From Pseudoips prasinana (lineage: Eukaryota > Arthropoda > Insecta > Lepidoptera > Nolidae), in NCBI GenBank assembly GCA_951640165.1, contig OX621241.1, positions 8,369,001 through 8,433,000 of the forward strand: DNA of 64,000 nt. Reading direction: 5' to 3'. Every line of letters begins with the position of its first letter. Positions within the stretch are counted from its first letter, which is position 1. Under the pieces are notes generated by a model. The model saw only the letters and a program-made list of their open reading frames with translations. It was not told the origin of the DNA and searched no databases. Position numbers and translations under genes: made by a program. Below, in pieces: positions 23,066-34,165 of this stretch.

Positions 23066-25125
23066 TTATTGTTAATACAACAACAAAATATTGTAAACAT
23101 TTATTAGATATGAAATCAATCAATATCACACGTGTCACTTGTCAATCTTCGACCCAGACCATATAGGCGTTAAAGACCATGGAGGTATATAATCAGGTTG
23201 AAGCGACCTGTTGTAGAATAAATACAACTCTCACCCAACCACCACCATACTAAACTGACCATTGCATATGAAACTTGTATTTGTTAGATGAATCGTATGC
23301 ATATGTTATTAAAATATGTAATTCTAGATCGCTTATCTACAACATGTAACGTTCTTAACGCACTTCCTGAAAATAGTTTGTTCAGAATCCTTTACTGAAT
23401 CTATTTATATCATTTTTAATATAGGACATTTTTTTCCATAATGATTAAAACTACGGAAATTATTGTCATATCAACCCTGTAGAGTCAAAACCAATTGAAA
23501 TGGACAGTAAGTAAAAGTAATAAGACTTATAAATCGCAGTTTTATTTGTATTAACACAAATTCCATCATTCAACACAAAATAAAGAAAAATAAACTTTAT
23601 TCCAAGTAACTAATTTAGTAAATAATAATGCATATATATGTTAAATAAAAAATTCAGTTTGTATTATGACTACAACATAATATTCTAATTGGGGTGTTTG
23701 AGAGTGTGCTATAATTATGTTACATGTTGTATATGGTAATGAAAGTGGAAGGAAAATGGAAATCTCAAGGACAATTATGTATGTAACAAACTTGATGAAA
23801 CGTGTTTAAAACTACCCAAGCATCGGGTAGGGATCATTAAAGGATGAAAATGGGGATATAGAAAGGAATGGAAAGGGTCTACCTTTAGAAAATCACAACG
23901 TTATGCATATCCATGAATGGATCACATAAAACAAATTAAGAATTTTTGTAAATTAGGAATTTAGTCGTAGTTTGAACAAGGTAATTAGTGTAGATATATA
24001 CTTCGAACTGAGCGCTGATCCAATTGGACATAATAAACAAAAAATGTACCGAAGAACTTATCGGTCGACCTCTTGGATTTTAATAAGCGGTGTTCTGAAG
24101 TTAAACTTAATATTTTTATTGATCTTATCTAAATCTTTCTGATTAACACTTTGCAGGGTCCAAAACAGTTAATGCGATTCCCCAGGACATCCCTCGGCGC
24201 CAACGCTCAGAGCCTAGTCATAGTGTGCTTCTGTAGTTCAAGGTCTAAGAAGTAGTGGTAGGTAAGATGGTTGCGACTATTCCTTGATCTATCAAGATGT
24301 TAAAGCCAAGTAGCGTACCTAGCGCAGCAGTTGGTCTTCGAAATAGTGTCGCGTACCCTGTGTGTAAAGAGAGTTCAAGGTTCTTGAAATCAAGCGACAC
24401 CTGTGGCCTAACGCCGATGTCCACCGTTATAAAATTGACCTCCATGAAGTCACACCTAGATGAATGTTCTTGTGTGAATGAACTAATGACTAATGTTCGA
24501 TTTTATTGGAACCACGTGTGAACAGTTCCCAAGTTTCGAAATATTAAGTTGTTCCGATAACTTTATTGTTACGATTACAAATCCATGGCGGTGACTCACG
24601 ATGAATATTATATTCAAATTGTGACTGGGAATAACCGGTTGCCGGTATGCGTTTTGTAAGATACTTCGGTATAGCTCTTACCTAATTAGGAAGAAATTAT
24701 AATGTATAATTATTATTGTAGTAAGATTATTTGCGATTTAATCGCATGGAATGTCTAGCTTAGATATACTCTGATACTTTAAAGCTTAAAAACCTCCTAC
24801 TCTTAATAGAAAACATTCCGTACGCGCTAGTACACATTGATCCATTTCAATTAAACTAGCATTTAGATATATCCCAATCGTTCTCATCCGCAAGCACCGC
24901 TTTCCTAGGAATGACCAATACGTTATGGACGATGAGATCACGGCTTACCCAGAGCAAGTGAAAACCTTTAGAAACTTTCGTGACACTATACCAACACAAT
25001 CGGACATATCGTACTCTCCGGCCGAGAGTATAACCAAGAATGACCCTTAGATTGCATTCCAATAAAATTATCTCGGTCCCGAACTGCTAATTTAATTAGA
25101 ATGAGAGACTTCGCATATTAACGTC
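23066..25125. other. Unassigned DNA
   Basis: No gene I can support. A minus frame at 24,245-24,445 (66 residues) and a plus frame at 24,297-24,521 overlap in a GC-richer patch, but neither has a motif I recognise. The minus frame at 24,856-25,062 is likewise unassigned. AATAAA occurs near 23,218. Confidence 0.3.
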
Positions 25126-25195
25126 GAGTGGCAGTTGCACAAAACATTCCTAAAAACCGACCTTCTCATACATCTACCTGTCAGTTACAACCCCG
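25126..25195. repeat. Dispersed repeat shared with 10.7 kb
   Basis: See the copy at 10,715-10,805; both share CAGTTGCACAAAACA and the following 60 bp in diverged form. Confidence 0.5.
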
Positions 25196-25257
25196 ATTCG
25201 GGTTTATTTGTTTATAGTTTTATTTTGCTAGATCACGTGAGCGCTCGCTCGTCTGTA

Positions 25258-25285
25258 TTGTCCGGTGAAGCAGTGAAAACCTTCT
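25258..25285 (+). repeat. Short repeat shared with 57.9 kb
   Basis: CCGGTGAAGCAGTGAAAACC is found in reverse complement, with small changes, at 57,892-57,917. Confidence 0.55.
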
Positions 25286-25349
25286 AAGATAATTGTTATC
25301 ATCATAAAAAATATGGCGTAGCGCAGATGCTTTCACGTGTATTTAATTA

Positions 25350-25650
25350 TATCCTGGGACACTATTCACACACGGCCATCTGATCCCAAACTAAGCAGAG
25401 CTTGTACTATGGAAACCCTTCGACAATTAGCTGTCAACTAAATGCTCGAAGATGGAAACCAGATAACTGATAAATTACATATACTACTTTTCTTTTGTAA
25501 ATACTTACCATATTTACATATATAATTACATTACACCCAGACTCAGGATAAACACACACGTTCATGCACAAAAATATTTGTCCTGGGTGGGAATCGAACC
25601 CACGACCTGCGGCGACAGGACGCATTTACCAACCACGCCAACCGGCCGCT
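25350..25650 (-). mobile_element. SINE family B, near-complete copy
   Basis: In plus-strand reading: CTGGGACACTATTCACACAC, GGCCATCTGATCCCAAACTA, AACCAGATAACTGATAAATT, CACCCAGACTCAGGA, TGGGTGGGAATCGAACCCAC and GCCAACCGGCC. This is family B from 3' end to tRNA head, reversed. The B box GGTTCGATTCCCACC on the minus strand is intact. A second SINE follows immediately. Confidence 0.8.
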
Positions 25651-25673
25651 CAAATATATATATAATAATAATA

Positions 25674-25925
25674 ATATCTCGGGACAATGTCACACAGATC
25701 ATCCTAGCCCCAAACTTAGCAAAGCTTGTACTATGGGTACCAGGCGACGATATACATACTTATATAGATAGATAAATACTTATATACATAGAAAACATCC
25801 ATGACTCAGAAACAAATATTCGTGCTCATCACACATCACCTATGTCCTGTTATATTTATATGGTGGGTAACCACTGCAAAATTATACTACAGTTGTTAAT
25901 ATCGGGTAGTAACAGCACATGGATA
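25674..25925 (-). mobile_element. SINE family E copy
   Basis: GGGACAATGTCACACAGATC, ATCCTAGCCCCAAACTTAGC, AAAGCTTGTACTATGGGTAC and CGATATACATACTTATATAG are a body I recognise as a common lepidopteran SINE. GTGCTCATCACAC is near the head end, and the head itself is lost. The plus-oriented partner at 32,432-32,605 has the head. Confidence 0.7.
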
Positions 25926-26413
25926 AAGGGATAAATAAGTTCCAACGCTCTGTTTTTAAGTGCCTTGAGAGAATCCAAACCAGAAATACACTGAGAACGA
26001 ACTGGATAAATCGTAAGTTTTTATAACCACAAGCGAGCGTCGAGCGATTCTCAGGAACAAATACGTAGGAATGAAAACACCATCGCGATCTTTATCTTTA
26101 CACTTCATATAGACCAGTTGGGATCCGTATGAATTACAAACTAGCTTACTGACTTTATCTTTTATGAATGTTAAAACAGATTTTACTACATGAGTCGGTT
26201 TGATTTCACTCCGAATAAATAAGTATATGTTAGCATTACAGTGCGTAAATTTGTTTGAACGCGCTACCGACTACATAGCTCTCCATGCATACGTGTGAAA
26301 GAGAAAATCGGAATTTGCACCTTATTTTTGACTAGATAATCTGCGCATTACCAGCCGGCTTTATGTTATTACGAATGCGATACAGAAATATTGATTGATT
26401 AATTGATCAGTCC
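25926..26413. other. Unassigned AT-rich DNA
   Basis: No gene or recognised repeat seen. Confidence 0.3.
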
Positions 26414-26640
26414 AGATCATCATCACCCCATCTCATCCCGTGGGGGGCGTAGAAGTCGACCCGAGGGAATATCTACCAGAGGATGGGCAGCAGCTTCCTC
26501 CTGATTACTATGACCATCTTACTGCGATCGCCAACCCGCCTGCCAAGCGTGGCGATTATGGCATATCCCCGCAAGACGATTCTTGAGGGAGGCTTGTCCA
26601 GCAGTGGACGTATTTAGCTGTAATGATGAATTGATCAGTA
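26414..26640 (+). repeat. RTE-linked repeat (family F)
   Basis: CACCCCATCTCATCCCGTGG, then GATCGCCAACCCGCCTGCCA and AGCGTGGCGATTATGGC, ending GGCTTGTCCAGCAGTGGACG and GTAATGATGAA. The last part is the RTE terminal VQQW-coding region and tail in plus orientation. It is the reverse of the copies at 11.6 and 34.55 kb. Confidence 0.6.
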
Positions 26641-27644
26641 TTTTTGTGACACTCGTAATAATGTTTCACCGAGCGTATTTGGTAAATGTATATTATTATT
26701 ATTTCGACTCTATATATATTTAGAGTCGCGGTTTATTATAGTTTTCGTATAGTGCTAACTTTTAATAATATATCTAGTTTTCAGCTTATAGCCATTTCGA
26801 TTACTCTAATTTTGAGATAAAAAAACGTTCGCATTGAAATCGGTTTCGCCATTTATTGAGCGCTAAAATTACATTAATTTAAAGTTATGTATAACACCTC
26901 TATTTAAAACATAAAAGTCCTCCCTCTCTAAGTGACACTTCAGCGCCCGCCTAAACCTCAGGGACCGCAAAGATATGCCTGGATCTGTAATTAATTGTTA
27001 AACAATCCAAGACAGACAGACATTTTTGCTACACCTGCTTACACATTTAAGATGTAACTAATGCTGTATATACAGAACATATAATAATAAGCTCAAATAT
27101 ATATAAGTTTTTACTTTATAATAATATAAACTGGATAAAATGTTCTCTATTTGAAGAAGATAATTTGTGGATAACGTTGTGAGCGTACATTAATTTATAC
27201 TTTAGTTTATTTATACTACTTACATTATTTTATTTAATGAGCTAATATTTGTTTTCCCTTATAAATGAAATAAAATAAAATAAAATAAGACAAAAAGCGT
27301 AAGCACAAACAGCAGAATCTTAATACATATATAAATCTTAATTATCATTGTATTAAAGTCAATCGATTGTTGAGAATCGATAATAATGGATATTCGACAT
27401 CACACGATAGGTGCTCTTGATAAGCGTGTGTAACAAATCGATTGTATACTGACAATTAAACAGACAGTGATTTTGCAGTTTAATGCCATCCGAATTGAAA
27501 GTCGAATCGAAAAGTTTTATAACTGGAATTAAAACATTAATCGTAATTTAAATAATGGCAAAGGTTATTGAATAATTTGGAGTACCTATACATGTTTAAC
27601 ATACCATTCAAGTGTAATGTTTTAGCATTGTGTATCCAAAGGGC
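26641..27644. other. Unassigned AT-rich DNA
   Basis: No gene. A short ATAAAATAAAATAAAATAAG tract lies near 27,270. The 26,709-26,728 region has a short palindrome around CTATATATATTTAG. Confidence 0.3.
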
Positions 27645-27720
27645 ATCACCATGATCATCATGTCAACCGAAAGATGTACGCAGCTGGACGAAGACCTCCC
27701 CTAGGATTTTCACATTGGCC
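27645..27720 (-). repeat. RTE 3'-end fragment
   Basis: GATCATCATGTCAACCGAAA, then a CAGCTGGACGAAGACCTCCC equivalent of the usual CACTGCTGGACAAAGGCCTC, is the reverse complement of an RTE LINE 3' terminus. Confidence 0.55.
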
Positions 27721-27744
27721 AGTTTTTGTGCTATCCGCATCCAG

Positions 27745-27928
27745 CGGTTTCAAGAGAACCCATAGGGCGTTTTGTACCCAAAGCCTATCAACGGAATCCT
27801 ATTCCTAAGCCTCCACTGTCCGTTTGTCTGTCAGCGGGCATTATCTCATGAACCGTTATAGGTTATAAACAGACAGACAAAAGACCTAGGCCTGAATTTT
27901 TAACGCCCCTTAAGGCGTTAAAAATTCA
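27745..27928 (+). repeat. Family G repeat ending in a palindrome
   Basis: TTTTGTACCCAAAGCC, CCTATTCCTAAGCCTCCACT, GTCCGTTTGTCTGTCAGCGG and TCTCATGAACCGTTATAGGT belong to a lepidopteran repeat whose other end is seen at 9.5 kb. It runs into a perfect 15-bp palindrome (27893-27907 with 27914-27928). Confidence 0.6.
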
Positions 27929-30900
27929 TATCTTTGGTTTGCTTGCTTTAAGAGTATTATTACCAATACTCTAAAAAAAAAGTCATTAGCGCGATGCAAA
28001 AATAATTAACTTAGAATTATAGTTATCTTAAAACCGCGATTAACACAAACAAATATTTTCCCCAACTATCTTCGTTGAGACTTCTCGAAATTCTAATATA
28101 TTAAAAAAGCACTAAATAATTACATATTTTTTAACTTGCAAGCTAGCGTAGTTAACAGTAGTTAGAAATAGTTTTTTTTCCAAAATGTCATAGTAAATGT
28201 AGATTTTAACGTTCAGTAAACATCTGTCCTTGCTTCCATTCTTATATAAAGGTCGCGAAAACTTGAAGGGCGCAGTTAGCAATGAATGAGCAGGCCATAA
28301 AGGCCCGGGCGGGGAGAGGCAGGCCGGGGGGAGCTCTCGCACCCCACTTCGCAGATCAACAACCCCGAAACCTTAATCAAGATAAGCTCAACGGACGCTC
28401 AGTAAGGTTTTCGAGAGAATAATTTTAATTAGCAAATGTACACTGTGAGAATATCATGCACCATTATAAAGTTGTCGTTGGCGTTAACGATACCTTAAGG
28501 AGTACAGGACCATGAGCCGTAACCGTAACATTTCAGTGTTAATCTCATTTCCGCTTTGGAAACATAAAAATCCGTCGAATCGGCCGTGCATCAACCTATA
28601 TTAATTACACGAGACCATCGCCCGAATAAAACACAACCGGACGCGCCGGTTCGTCATCATTTTGAGTTAATTTATTCTAATGTGCCTTTTTCGCAGCGAG
28701 GCGCACGGGCGGCGCAGTGTGGGCCCAGCTTTATATCTCAGCGTGTTCATCGCTTCGGCATCATTTTACCTGATGCGGTTTCCGGGCGGCAGCGGACATT
28801 CCAATCACTCTCTGGGACCGGACCGACCGTACCTCCCAATGGAATCACATAATTTCATTTTTTCAATTCAAACCGTGGCGGTACTTAAAGTAAATTGAAA
28901 AATATCAGGCTTTAGCCATAGAAAATCCAGTTTTGAAGTTATTTAAAAAAAAAGCAAAAGAACAATCAAGAGATCTCTGTGAAGCATATTTTTTTCATGG
29001 TCTTGCTGCACTTATCCGAGTAAAGGCCGTTAAATCGTCAGAGGCCAGTGAGAAGCGATTTACGAGCGAACACGAAAGTTATTAAACAAACCTAGCCTTT
29101 GAAGATCCGATGGGCGAGTTTGGTAGTACTTTGGTACCATTAATAATGCTTTTGGATATTATAAAATATCGCCCCAAAGCGTTCTCCCTTGCAACAAGAG
29201 TTACGCCATTATCGCCTTTAGGGGATTTAGTAAGCACATAAGTTTCTATACTAAGTTCTTAAGTAGGTACTTAACTTGTATCTCGTTCAAAAGTAAGAAT
29301 GTAGGATTCCCTAGCGTCATACATAACGTGAGTTTCCTTTACAATGTGGTTCAAAGAAGGAATGATAAACTTGGGATAAAAAGTAGAAATAAAACAGACT
29401 AAAATATACTGAAAGTTACGCGGCGTGACTCGTGGGAGACGGTAGAAAGAGCTATCGATTTCGGTGCAGACTAGAATATAGTATTAAAAGGGACTATATT
29501 GCTTGGCCCATAGAAAGGTTATAAACTGGAATTCACTAAATTTCGATTCCCTATTATTCAGATTCAATTTACAAATAGTTAGGTTGCCTTTGTCGGTAAA
29601 AAACATTTTATCAGTAGCTATTTGTTCACAAAAAGCCAGTTTAGGCCAAATTTCACGAAAAGACGGCTCTCCTACACATTATTACTGCTACAGAAGGCTT
29701 TGTGTTGAGAGTGATACGCGATCGGAATGTGTCTTTGTCAAAGGACCATTCAACGGTGTCGAAATTCGGGTTCGGCTTTTGTCTACGTATAATTTTTAAT
29801 CTCAAGCTTGTAACAAACTAGTTAGTAAACATTTCCGAGAAGTTCTTGCTTTTATTACAAGTTATACCTATATTGCGCGCGGTAAAATGCCCAAAAGTAC
29901 GGAGATTAGCTAATCACTACCCCAAATTAAAATAAACATGAAAGCGTTCGTTCACACCTCGCCCCCACGATCGAATCTGATCGATGAGTAAGCGATTTTC
30001 TGAACGATTGTTAGCACGCAAGATTTATTGAAAAGGAAACTCAAGTCTGCCCGCTGGCGTGACGGAACGCACTTAGAACACCAATACTATGAACCGAAAC
30101 CACAATGTGATCGAATAATAGACGCTGCATTCGTAGACTGTGGGAAAACATAAGTGGAAACCGTTTCCCAGCACACAGCCACTTGTAAGAAGCGGAACCA
30201 TAAATTCATTTAAAGCAATTGTTTTATCGCATTTACTACCGAAATCAATACCATTCTGTCCCAGGACGAGAGGCACTCGAGAGTAGTCACATTTCTCAGC
30301 AGCGGGACCTGTTTGTACCTAATTTAAATAAAAACAAGCTCCGGTAGGTGGGCCCTAAGCTCTTTGTACGAAGTACGCCTGGGGCCGGGCATCGATCGCG
30401 TGGCTGCGGTGAACGCACCCCAAACTCTGAGAACCGCACCCGGCGACTAACGTAAGGGCACGTTATTCACATCGCAAAAACCCTCATAACTAATGATGAA
30501 GTATCTACACTCACGTCACGAGTCATTGTTGAGAGTTGAGCTGTTCCAATGTTTGAGACTTGTAATGTGCTCATTTTTTCGGAGAAAGGACCCTTTGGAA
30601 CGTTGTGATAATAAAGAAGTTGAGTCGTTGGGAACATGCATGTATAGTTAATGGTCGTACGACAGACAAAGTCCTTGTCCCATGAAACTAATGACCACTT
30701 AAAACGAGAAAATTACGCTACGCCGTCGACCGCATAGACCGAACGAGTCACGAAGTACCTGGTCACAGTTGAGATAAAAGAAAAAATAAGAGAAATTTTA
30801 AATTCGTAACGCTCAGCCGCTATATAATGCCCTTGGGCCTCGCCCTCTGAGTAAAACAATATATGATCGGATCTGTTCCCTAGAAAACGTTATCTTACTG

Positions 30901-31624
30901 TGAGTGGTATTACATTTTCGTGTCGTTCCTAGGAGTCCGGGGACAGAAAAACGAGCGTCGGGCTTAATATCCAGCTGCGTTCGCCCCGGGTGCGGTGACC
31001 TCCGCATCTGCCGCCCCGCGCTGGCTTCGCTTCACACGTATCTAACACAAATCTACCCTACTGTATAGCGCAGCTTTGCTCTACGTATTTTTCATTAGAT
31101 GAATATGTGGATTAAGAAAGAAATGTTATAAAACGAAACCAGATTACTAAAACTCCAGTCATGAATAAAGTCGGTAGTTTTGAGTTATATTTGTTGATAT
31201 TGCTGCCGATTCTAAGTAATAAGTTTGTATTACCTAGAATCGGATTTAGTTTAATATCATTGTATTTTTACATTTTATATAAAAGACAAACAAAAGGCAC
31301 ATTTAGTCGAGTCGAGAGTTTTAGCACGATATACTGAGTGAAAATAATATAAAAAATAATTTATTATTAAATTATGTGCCCGGTACGCATAATTCATGTA
31401 CGTATTTTATAAGCAGTTAAGGTTAAAGTTCTTTTTATACGAGCTATATTAGACAAGATGTAATGGCATTTTAATTAGTTAAGTGGTGTTAAAGACATAG
31501 TCGCTGTTATTATGGCCTAAGGCTAGAAATTGAAGCCAGTTGCTCATTGACTTGGGGGTTTGTTTCACCAGTCTGGGTTTAGTTTAAGTAAATATGGTAC
31601 ATGGGTATTGTTATTTAAGTCTCT
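27929..31624. other. Unassigned stretch with GC-rich patches
   Basis: No gene I can support over 3.7 kb. GC-rich patches lie at 28,255-28,345, 28,620-28,830, 30,330-30,450 and 30,820-31,020. The last two have an open minus frame (30,813-31,007) and no known motif. The plus frame 29,503-29,799 (98 residues) is the longest, with no recognised domain. These patches could be promoter or exon sequence of a host gene, but I see no start-to-splice structure. Confidence 0.35.
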
Positions 31625-31890
31625 TGAATAGTAAAACAAAGCAAGTGTGCCGCTGCAGGCTCCGTAAGTGGGGCATGATTGGCGAGAATGAGACGCAATG
31701 TCACTGTGGAACACAGGTACAATCGATGAGTCCTTCATGTCCTGATACTTGCACTTCGAAAGATCTCATGATGGTCTTCTCCAATACAGTAAGTGCTGCC
31801 ACTTACTGGTCAAGGTGGCTTTAACTAATAACTACTTAATTCTGTTGTAAAATTGACTCGAAAGAAGAAAAAGAACAGTAAAATAGTAAT
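31625..31890 (+). pseudogene. LINE ORF2 C-terminus (fragment)
   Basis: One frame reads CRCRLRKWGMIGENETQCHC, GT, then SPSCPDTCTSKDLMMVF and SAATYWSRWL. A CxCG motif, a SCPD-like block and a terminal NAVxxAxYWxRWL-type ending are typical of the C-terminal end of several arthropod LINE proteins. It is followed by ACTCGAAAGAAGAAAAAGAA, a common 3' end of such elements. About 65 residues remain. Confidence 0.6.
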
Positions 31891-31903
31891 GTGTTTGATG
31901 TAA

Positions 31904-32036
31904 AGACGCCAGCACATCCAACTCCCCCAATCTGTCAAATTTCTTTTATAGATTTTCAATTTTATCGCATAAGCACAAGGTTCACTTTCAATTGGGGAAA
32001 TTTGACAGAATGGGGTATCTTGATGTGCTGGCGTCT
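31904..32036. mobile_element. Small inverted-repeat element (MITE-like)
   Basis: 31904-31942 and 31998-32036 are reverse complements at 34 of 39 positions, with outer ends AGACGCCAGCACATC and GATGTGCTGGCGTCT. The total is 133 bp with a 55-bp AT-rich centre. No target duplication is obvious (flanks TGTAA and GTACT). It is either a MITE or an inverted duplication. Confidence 0.65.
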
Positions 32037-32344
32037 GTACTTCATTTATTTAAGTCACATTTTTGGTACATATATCCATCGTGCTTTTTATATAACAGTA
32101 AATATTTACCTTCAGGTAAAAATACCCCATCATGAACAAGACACGTCAAGGAAAATTATGTCACGTGTTCAGTAGATAGGACGTAAATAGGGAGGGGCAC
32201 GTGTACGGGTGTATCTGGTCGCGAGACATGACCGACATTATAATAAATACTAATTCGATCAGCTGCAAGCACGTTTGTATATGACAACTGACAAGGTATA
32301 GATTTGTAACAACTTGTTTCATTCTATTGCACTGTTTTTTTATT
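32037..32344. other. Unassigned AT-rich DNA
   Basis: No gene or recognised repeat. A minus frame of 123 residues over 32,161-32,532 crosses the SINE boundary and is read as a by-product. Confidence 0.35.
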
Positions 32345-32740
32345 TTGTTGGCGTTGTTGGTACATGCTTGCCTTTCACGTCGGATGACAGCTATTTGTGA
32401 GCATAACCATGTCTGTTTGTCCTGAGTTTGGGTGTAATAACCACCGTAGCCTAGTTGGTAGTGCTCCTGCCTACGAAGCTGGTGGTCCTGGGTTCGAATC
32501 CCGATAAGTGCAAATATTTGTGAGATGAACACGAATATTTCATTATCATTAATTTTTTTTCATTTGGGGCTAGGATAATCTGTGTGACATTGTCCCTAGA
32601 TATAATTATTATTATAATTATCTATAAGTATGTACTTACAAAAGAAAAGTAGTATATATAGTATATCAGTTATCTGGTTTCCAGCTTGGGATCAGATTGC
32701 TGTGTGTGAATAATGTCCCAGGATATTAATATTATTATTC
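32345..32740 (+). mobile_element. SINE family B copy interrupted by a second SINE
   Basis: The left part (32,345-32,431) has the decayed head TTGGCGTTGTTGGTACATGC and then TGTCTGTTTGTCCTGAGTTT and GGGTGTA. The right part (about 32,610-32,740) resumes with TATAAGTATGTACTTACAAA, AGAAAAGTAGTATA, TATCAGTTATCTGGTTTCC, GGGATCAGATTGCTGTGTG and AATAATGTCCCAGGA. In the intact copy at 0.4-0.64 kb these two parts are contiguous, so the intervening SINE E is an insertion. Confidence 0.75.
32432..32605 (+). mobile_element. SINE family E, nested in SINE B
   Basis: The head has GTAGCCTAGTTGGTAGTGCT (A box) and GTCCTGGGTTCGAATCCCGA (B box). The body has GTGCAAATATTTGTGAGATG, AACACGAATATTTC, ATTTGGGGCTAGGATAATCT and GTGTGACATTGTCCC, the reverse complement of the copy at 25,674. 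The head is a good A/B-box pair, but the ends do not form an acceptor stem. Confidence 0.75.
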
Positions 32741-33364
32741 GAGCTATTTCGTTTAAACAGTTACCTACTTGCAACTTTTGTATAGGAAACGAAGCTGATT
32801 ACTACCACAATAATTACTCAGCTGCACGAGCCTTTGCATCATTATAAAGTAACATGAATTAAACATATTTAATAAATACTATTTTTTACCTAAATGATAC
32901 TGATTGGATTGGACCTTATAGAATAGAATACTCTTTATTGTACACACAAACATGATAAATAGGTAGGACAAAAATAATAATATAATCTAATACATGGGCG
33001 GTCTTATCGCATTAAACGATTTCTTCCAGACAACCTTTGGATGGATAGGAGCTGTAATTGTTTTAAAAAGTGGGTGTGTAACAAATGAAGTAGTGGATAA
33101 ATAGATTAAAAAAATACCCTCAGCAATAAAGACTGCTTTCGATTTAGCGTATTACGGACGTAGATTTTAATATCAAATATTGTGCACATTCATGTACAGA
33201 AGCGGACTTAATGCCGAATGCATTCTCTGCCAGTCAATATGAGGGGGACGTAGAGAAAAATATAGTAGGTGCACTATAAAACGTTGCGTTTGAAGATAAT
33301 AAATACGTTACTAAAATATATTTACAAATGTCTCTCCGGGCCACCCAAAGGTTGATTGGTACTA
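32741..33364. other. Mostly unassigned; includes a short dispersed repeat
   Basis: Near 33,190-33,235, GTACAGAAGCGGACTTAATG and CATTCTCTGCCAGTCAATAT match a dispersed repeat. Its CATTCTCTGCCAGTCGACCT form occurs near 43,604, and the AAGCGGACTTAATG part recurs in reverse complement just right of the next element (33,804-33,820). The element at 33,365 therefore lies between inverted pieces of one repeat. Confidence 0.45.
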
Positions 33365-33791
33365 AAGGTGCTGCCACACTGCTGTTTATAAATGTTTACA
33401 AACATTTTCTAACACTAATAAATTTACTAACAAATGTTAAGATTTGTTACATTCTGTTACAAATTGTTAAATGTTGTAAGTACGATCTACTATACCGATG
33501 GAAAATTTCTACAACACATTACATTAAATTTATACCATTTGAAAAATCGGCTCGCTCACAGTTTGGATTTACATTCCTACACAAAATGGAAGAAGATTTT
33601 TACACATTTATTTAAATAATAAATTATGCAATCAAATGTTTTATTTTGTTACAATGTGGTCAGTTTAGTTCAGAAATGTTTTTTAACATTACCTAAAATG
33701 CAAACATTTTCTAACATTGTGATCGTATGTTTCTTAACAAATGTTTACTAACGTTTCTAAACATTTTAAAACAGCAGTGTGGCAGCACCTT
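33365..33791. mobile_element. Non-autonomous DNA transposon with 23-bp perfect TIRs
   Basis: AAGGTGCTGCCACACTGCTG + TTT at 33365-33387 is the exact reverse complement of 33769-33791. The interior (about 380 bp) is AT-rich with many subterminal copies of AACATTTGTTA/TAACAAATGTT-like motifs in both orientations, near 33,390-33,480 and 33,700-33,770. Such motif arrays are typical of transposase binding in hAT and related superfamilies. No transposase frame is present. The 95-residue frame inside (33,328-33,615) is low-complexity and not credible. A target duplication could not be fixed (flanks TTGGTACT and TAATGGTA). Confidence 0.8.
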
Positions 33792-33927
33792 AATGGTAGG
33801 TAATGTCATTAAGTCCGCTTATGTACGATATTCTTGGTGCTAACGTTTAAATAATTAATAAATATTATAATGTACCTATAAATAAACTTTAATAACAATT
33901 AATGAATGCCGTTATTTACGACTTCAC

Positions 33928-34165
33928 TCTAGATTTGGTAATAGTTCTGTTTGAACTATACTTGGGATCCTATCATGCATCACATAAACACGTACTGGAT
34001 TTAACAACTCATTTAACAAATTAATTTTGGCCTGATATATCTTTATATTTTCATCCCATATTGCAATCCAGCAATCTTTTAACGCCGGAAGTTTTATTGC
34101 GACGTCTTTATACAAAAAAGCGCTACATTTCTTAGACAATTGGTTAATAAACGCCTTGTATTCTT
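33928..34165 (-). other. Exon-like ORF, possible host exon (unassigned)
   Basis: On the minus strand an open frame reads EEYKAFINQLSKKCSAFLYK, DVAIKLPALKDCWIAIWDEN, IKIYQAKINLLNELLNPVRV, YVMHDRIPSIVQTELLPNL. The composition looks like a real alpha-helical protein: balanced charge, amphipathic spacing and few low-complexity runs. It is bounded by an acceptor-like CAG (plus-strand complement at 34166-34168) and a donor-like GTGAAGT (complement at 33921-33927), which would give a 238-bp exon. I do not recognise the family. The stretch could be a host exon on the minus strand, a captured exon, or part of an unrecognised transposon protein. A polypyrimidine tract before the acceptor is weak. The frame shows no internal stop, unlike the surrounding DNA. 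Confidence 0.4.

Noticed and set aside
23150..23260. Possible solo LTR with AATAAA
   Set aside because: I could not find TG...CA ends, a target duplication or a partner.
28586..28898. Two overlapping plus-strand frames near 28.6 kb
   Set aside because: Both are open only because of GC-rich composition; neither shows a motif, so I left the region as unassigned.
32435..32510. tRNA gene on the plus strand
   Set aside because: Good internal boxes, but the ends do not pair and it is joined to a SINE body shared with 25.7 kb.
32161..32532. 123-residue minus-strand protein
   Set aside because: It spans unassigned DNA and the SINE E head in antisense; nothing recognisable is encoded.
33328..33619. 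95- and 61-residue proteins
   Set aside because: They lie inside the non-autonomous transposon, overlap in different frames and have AT-driven composition.
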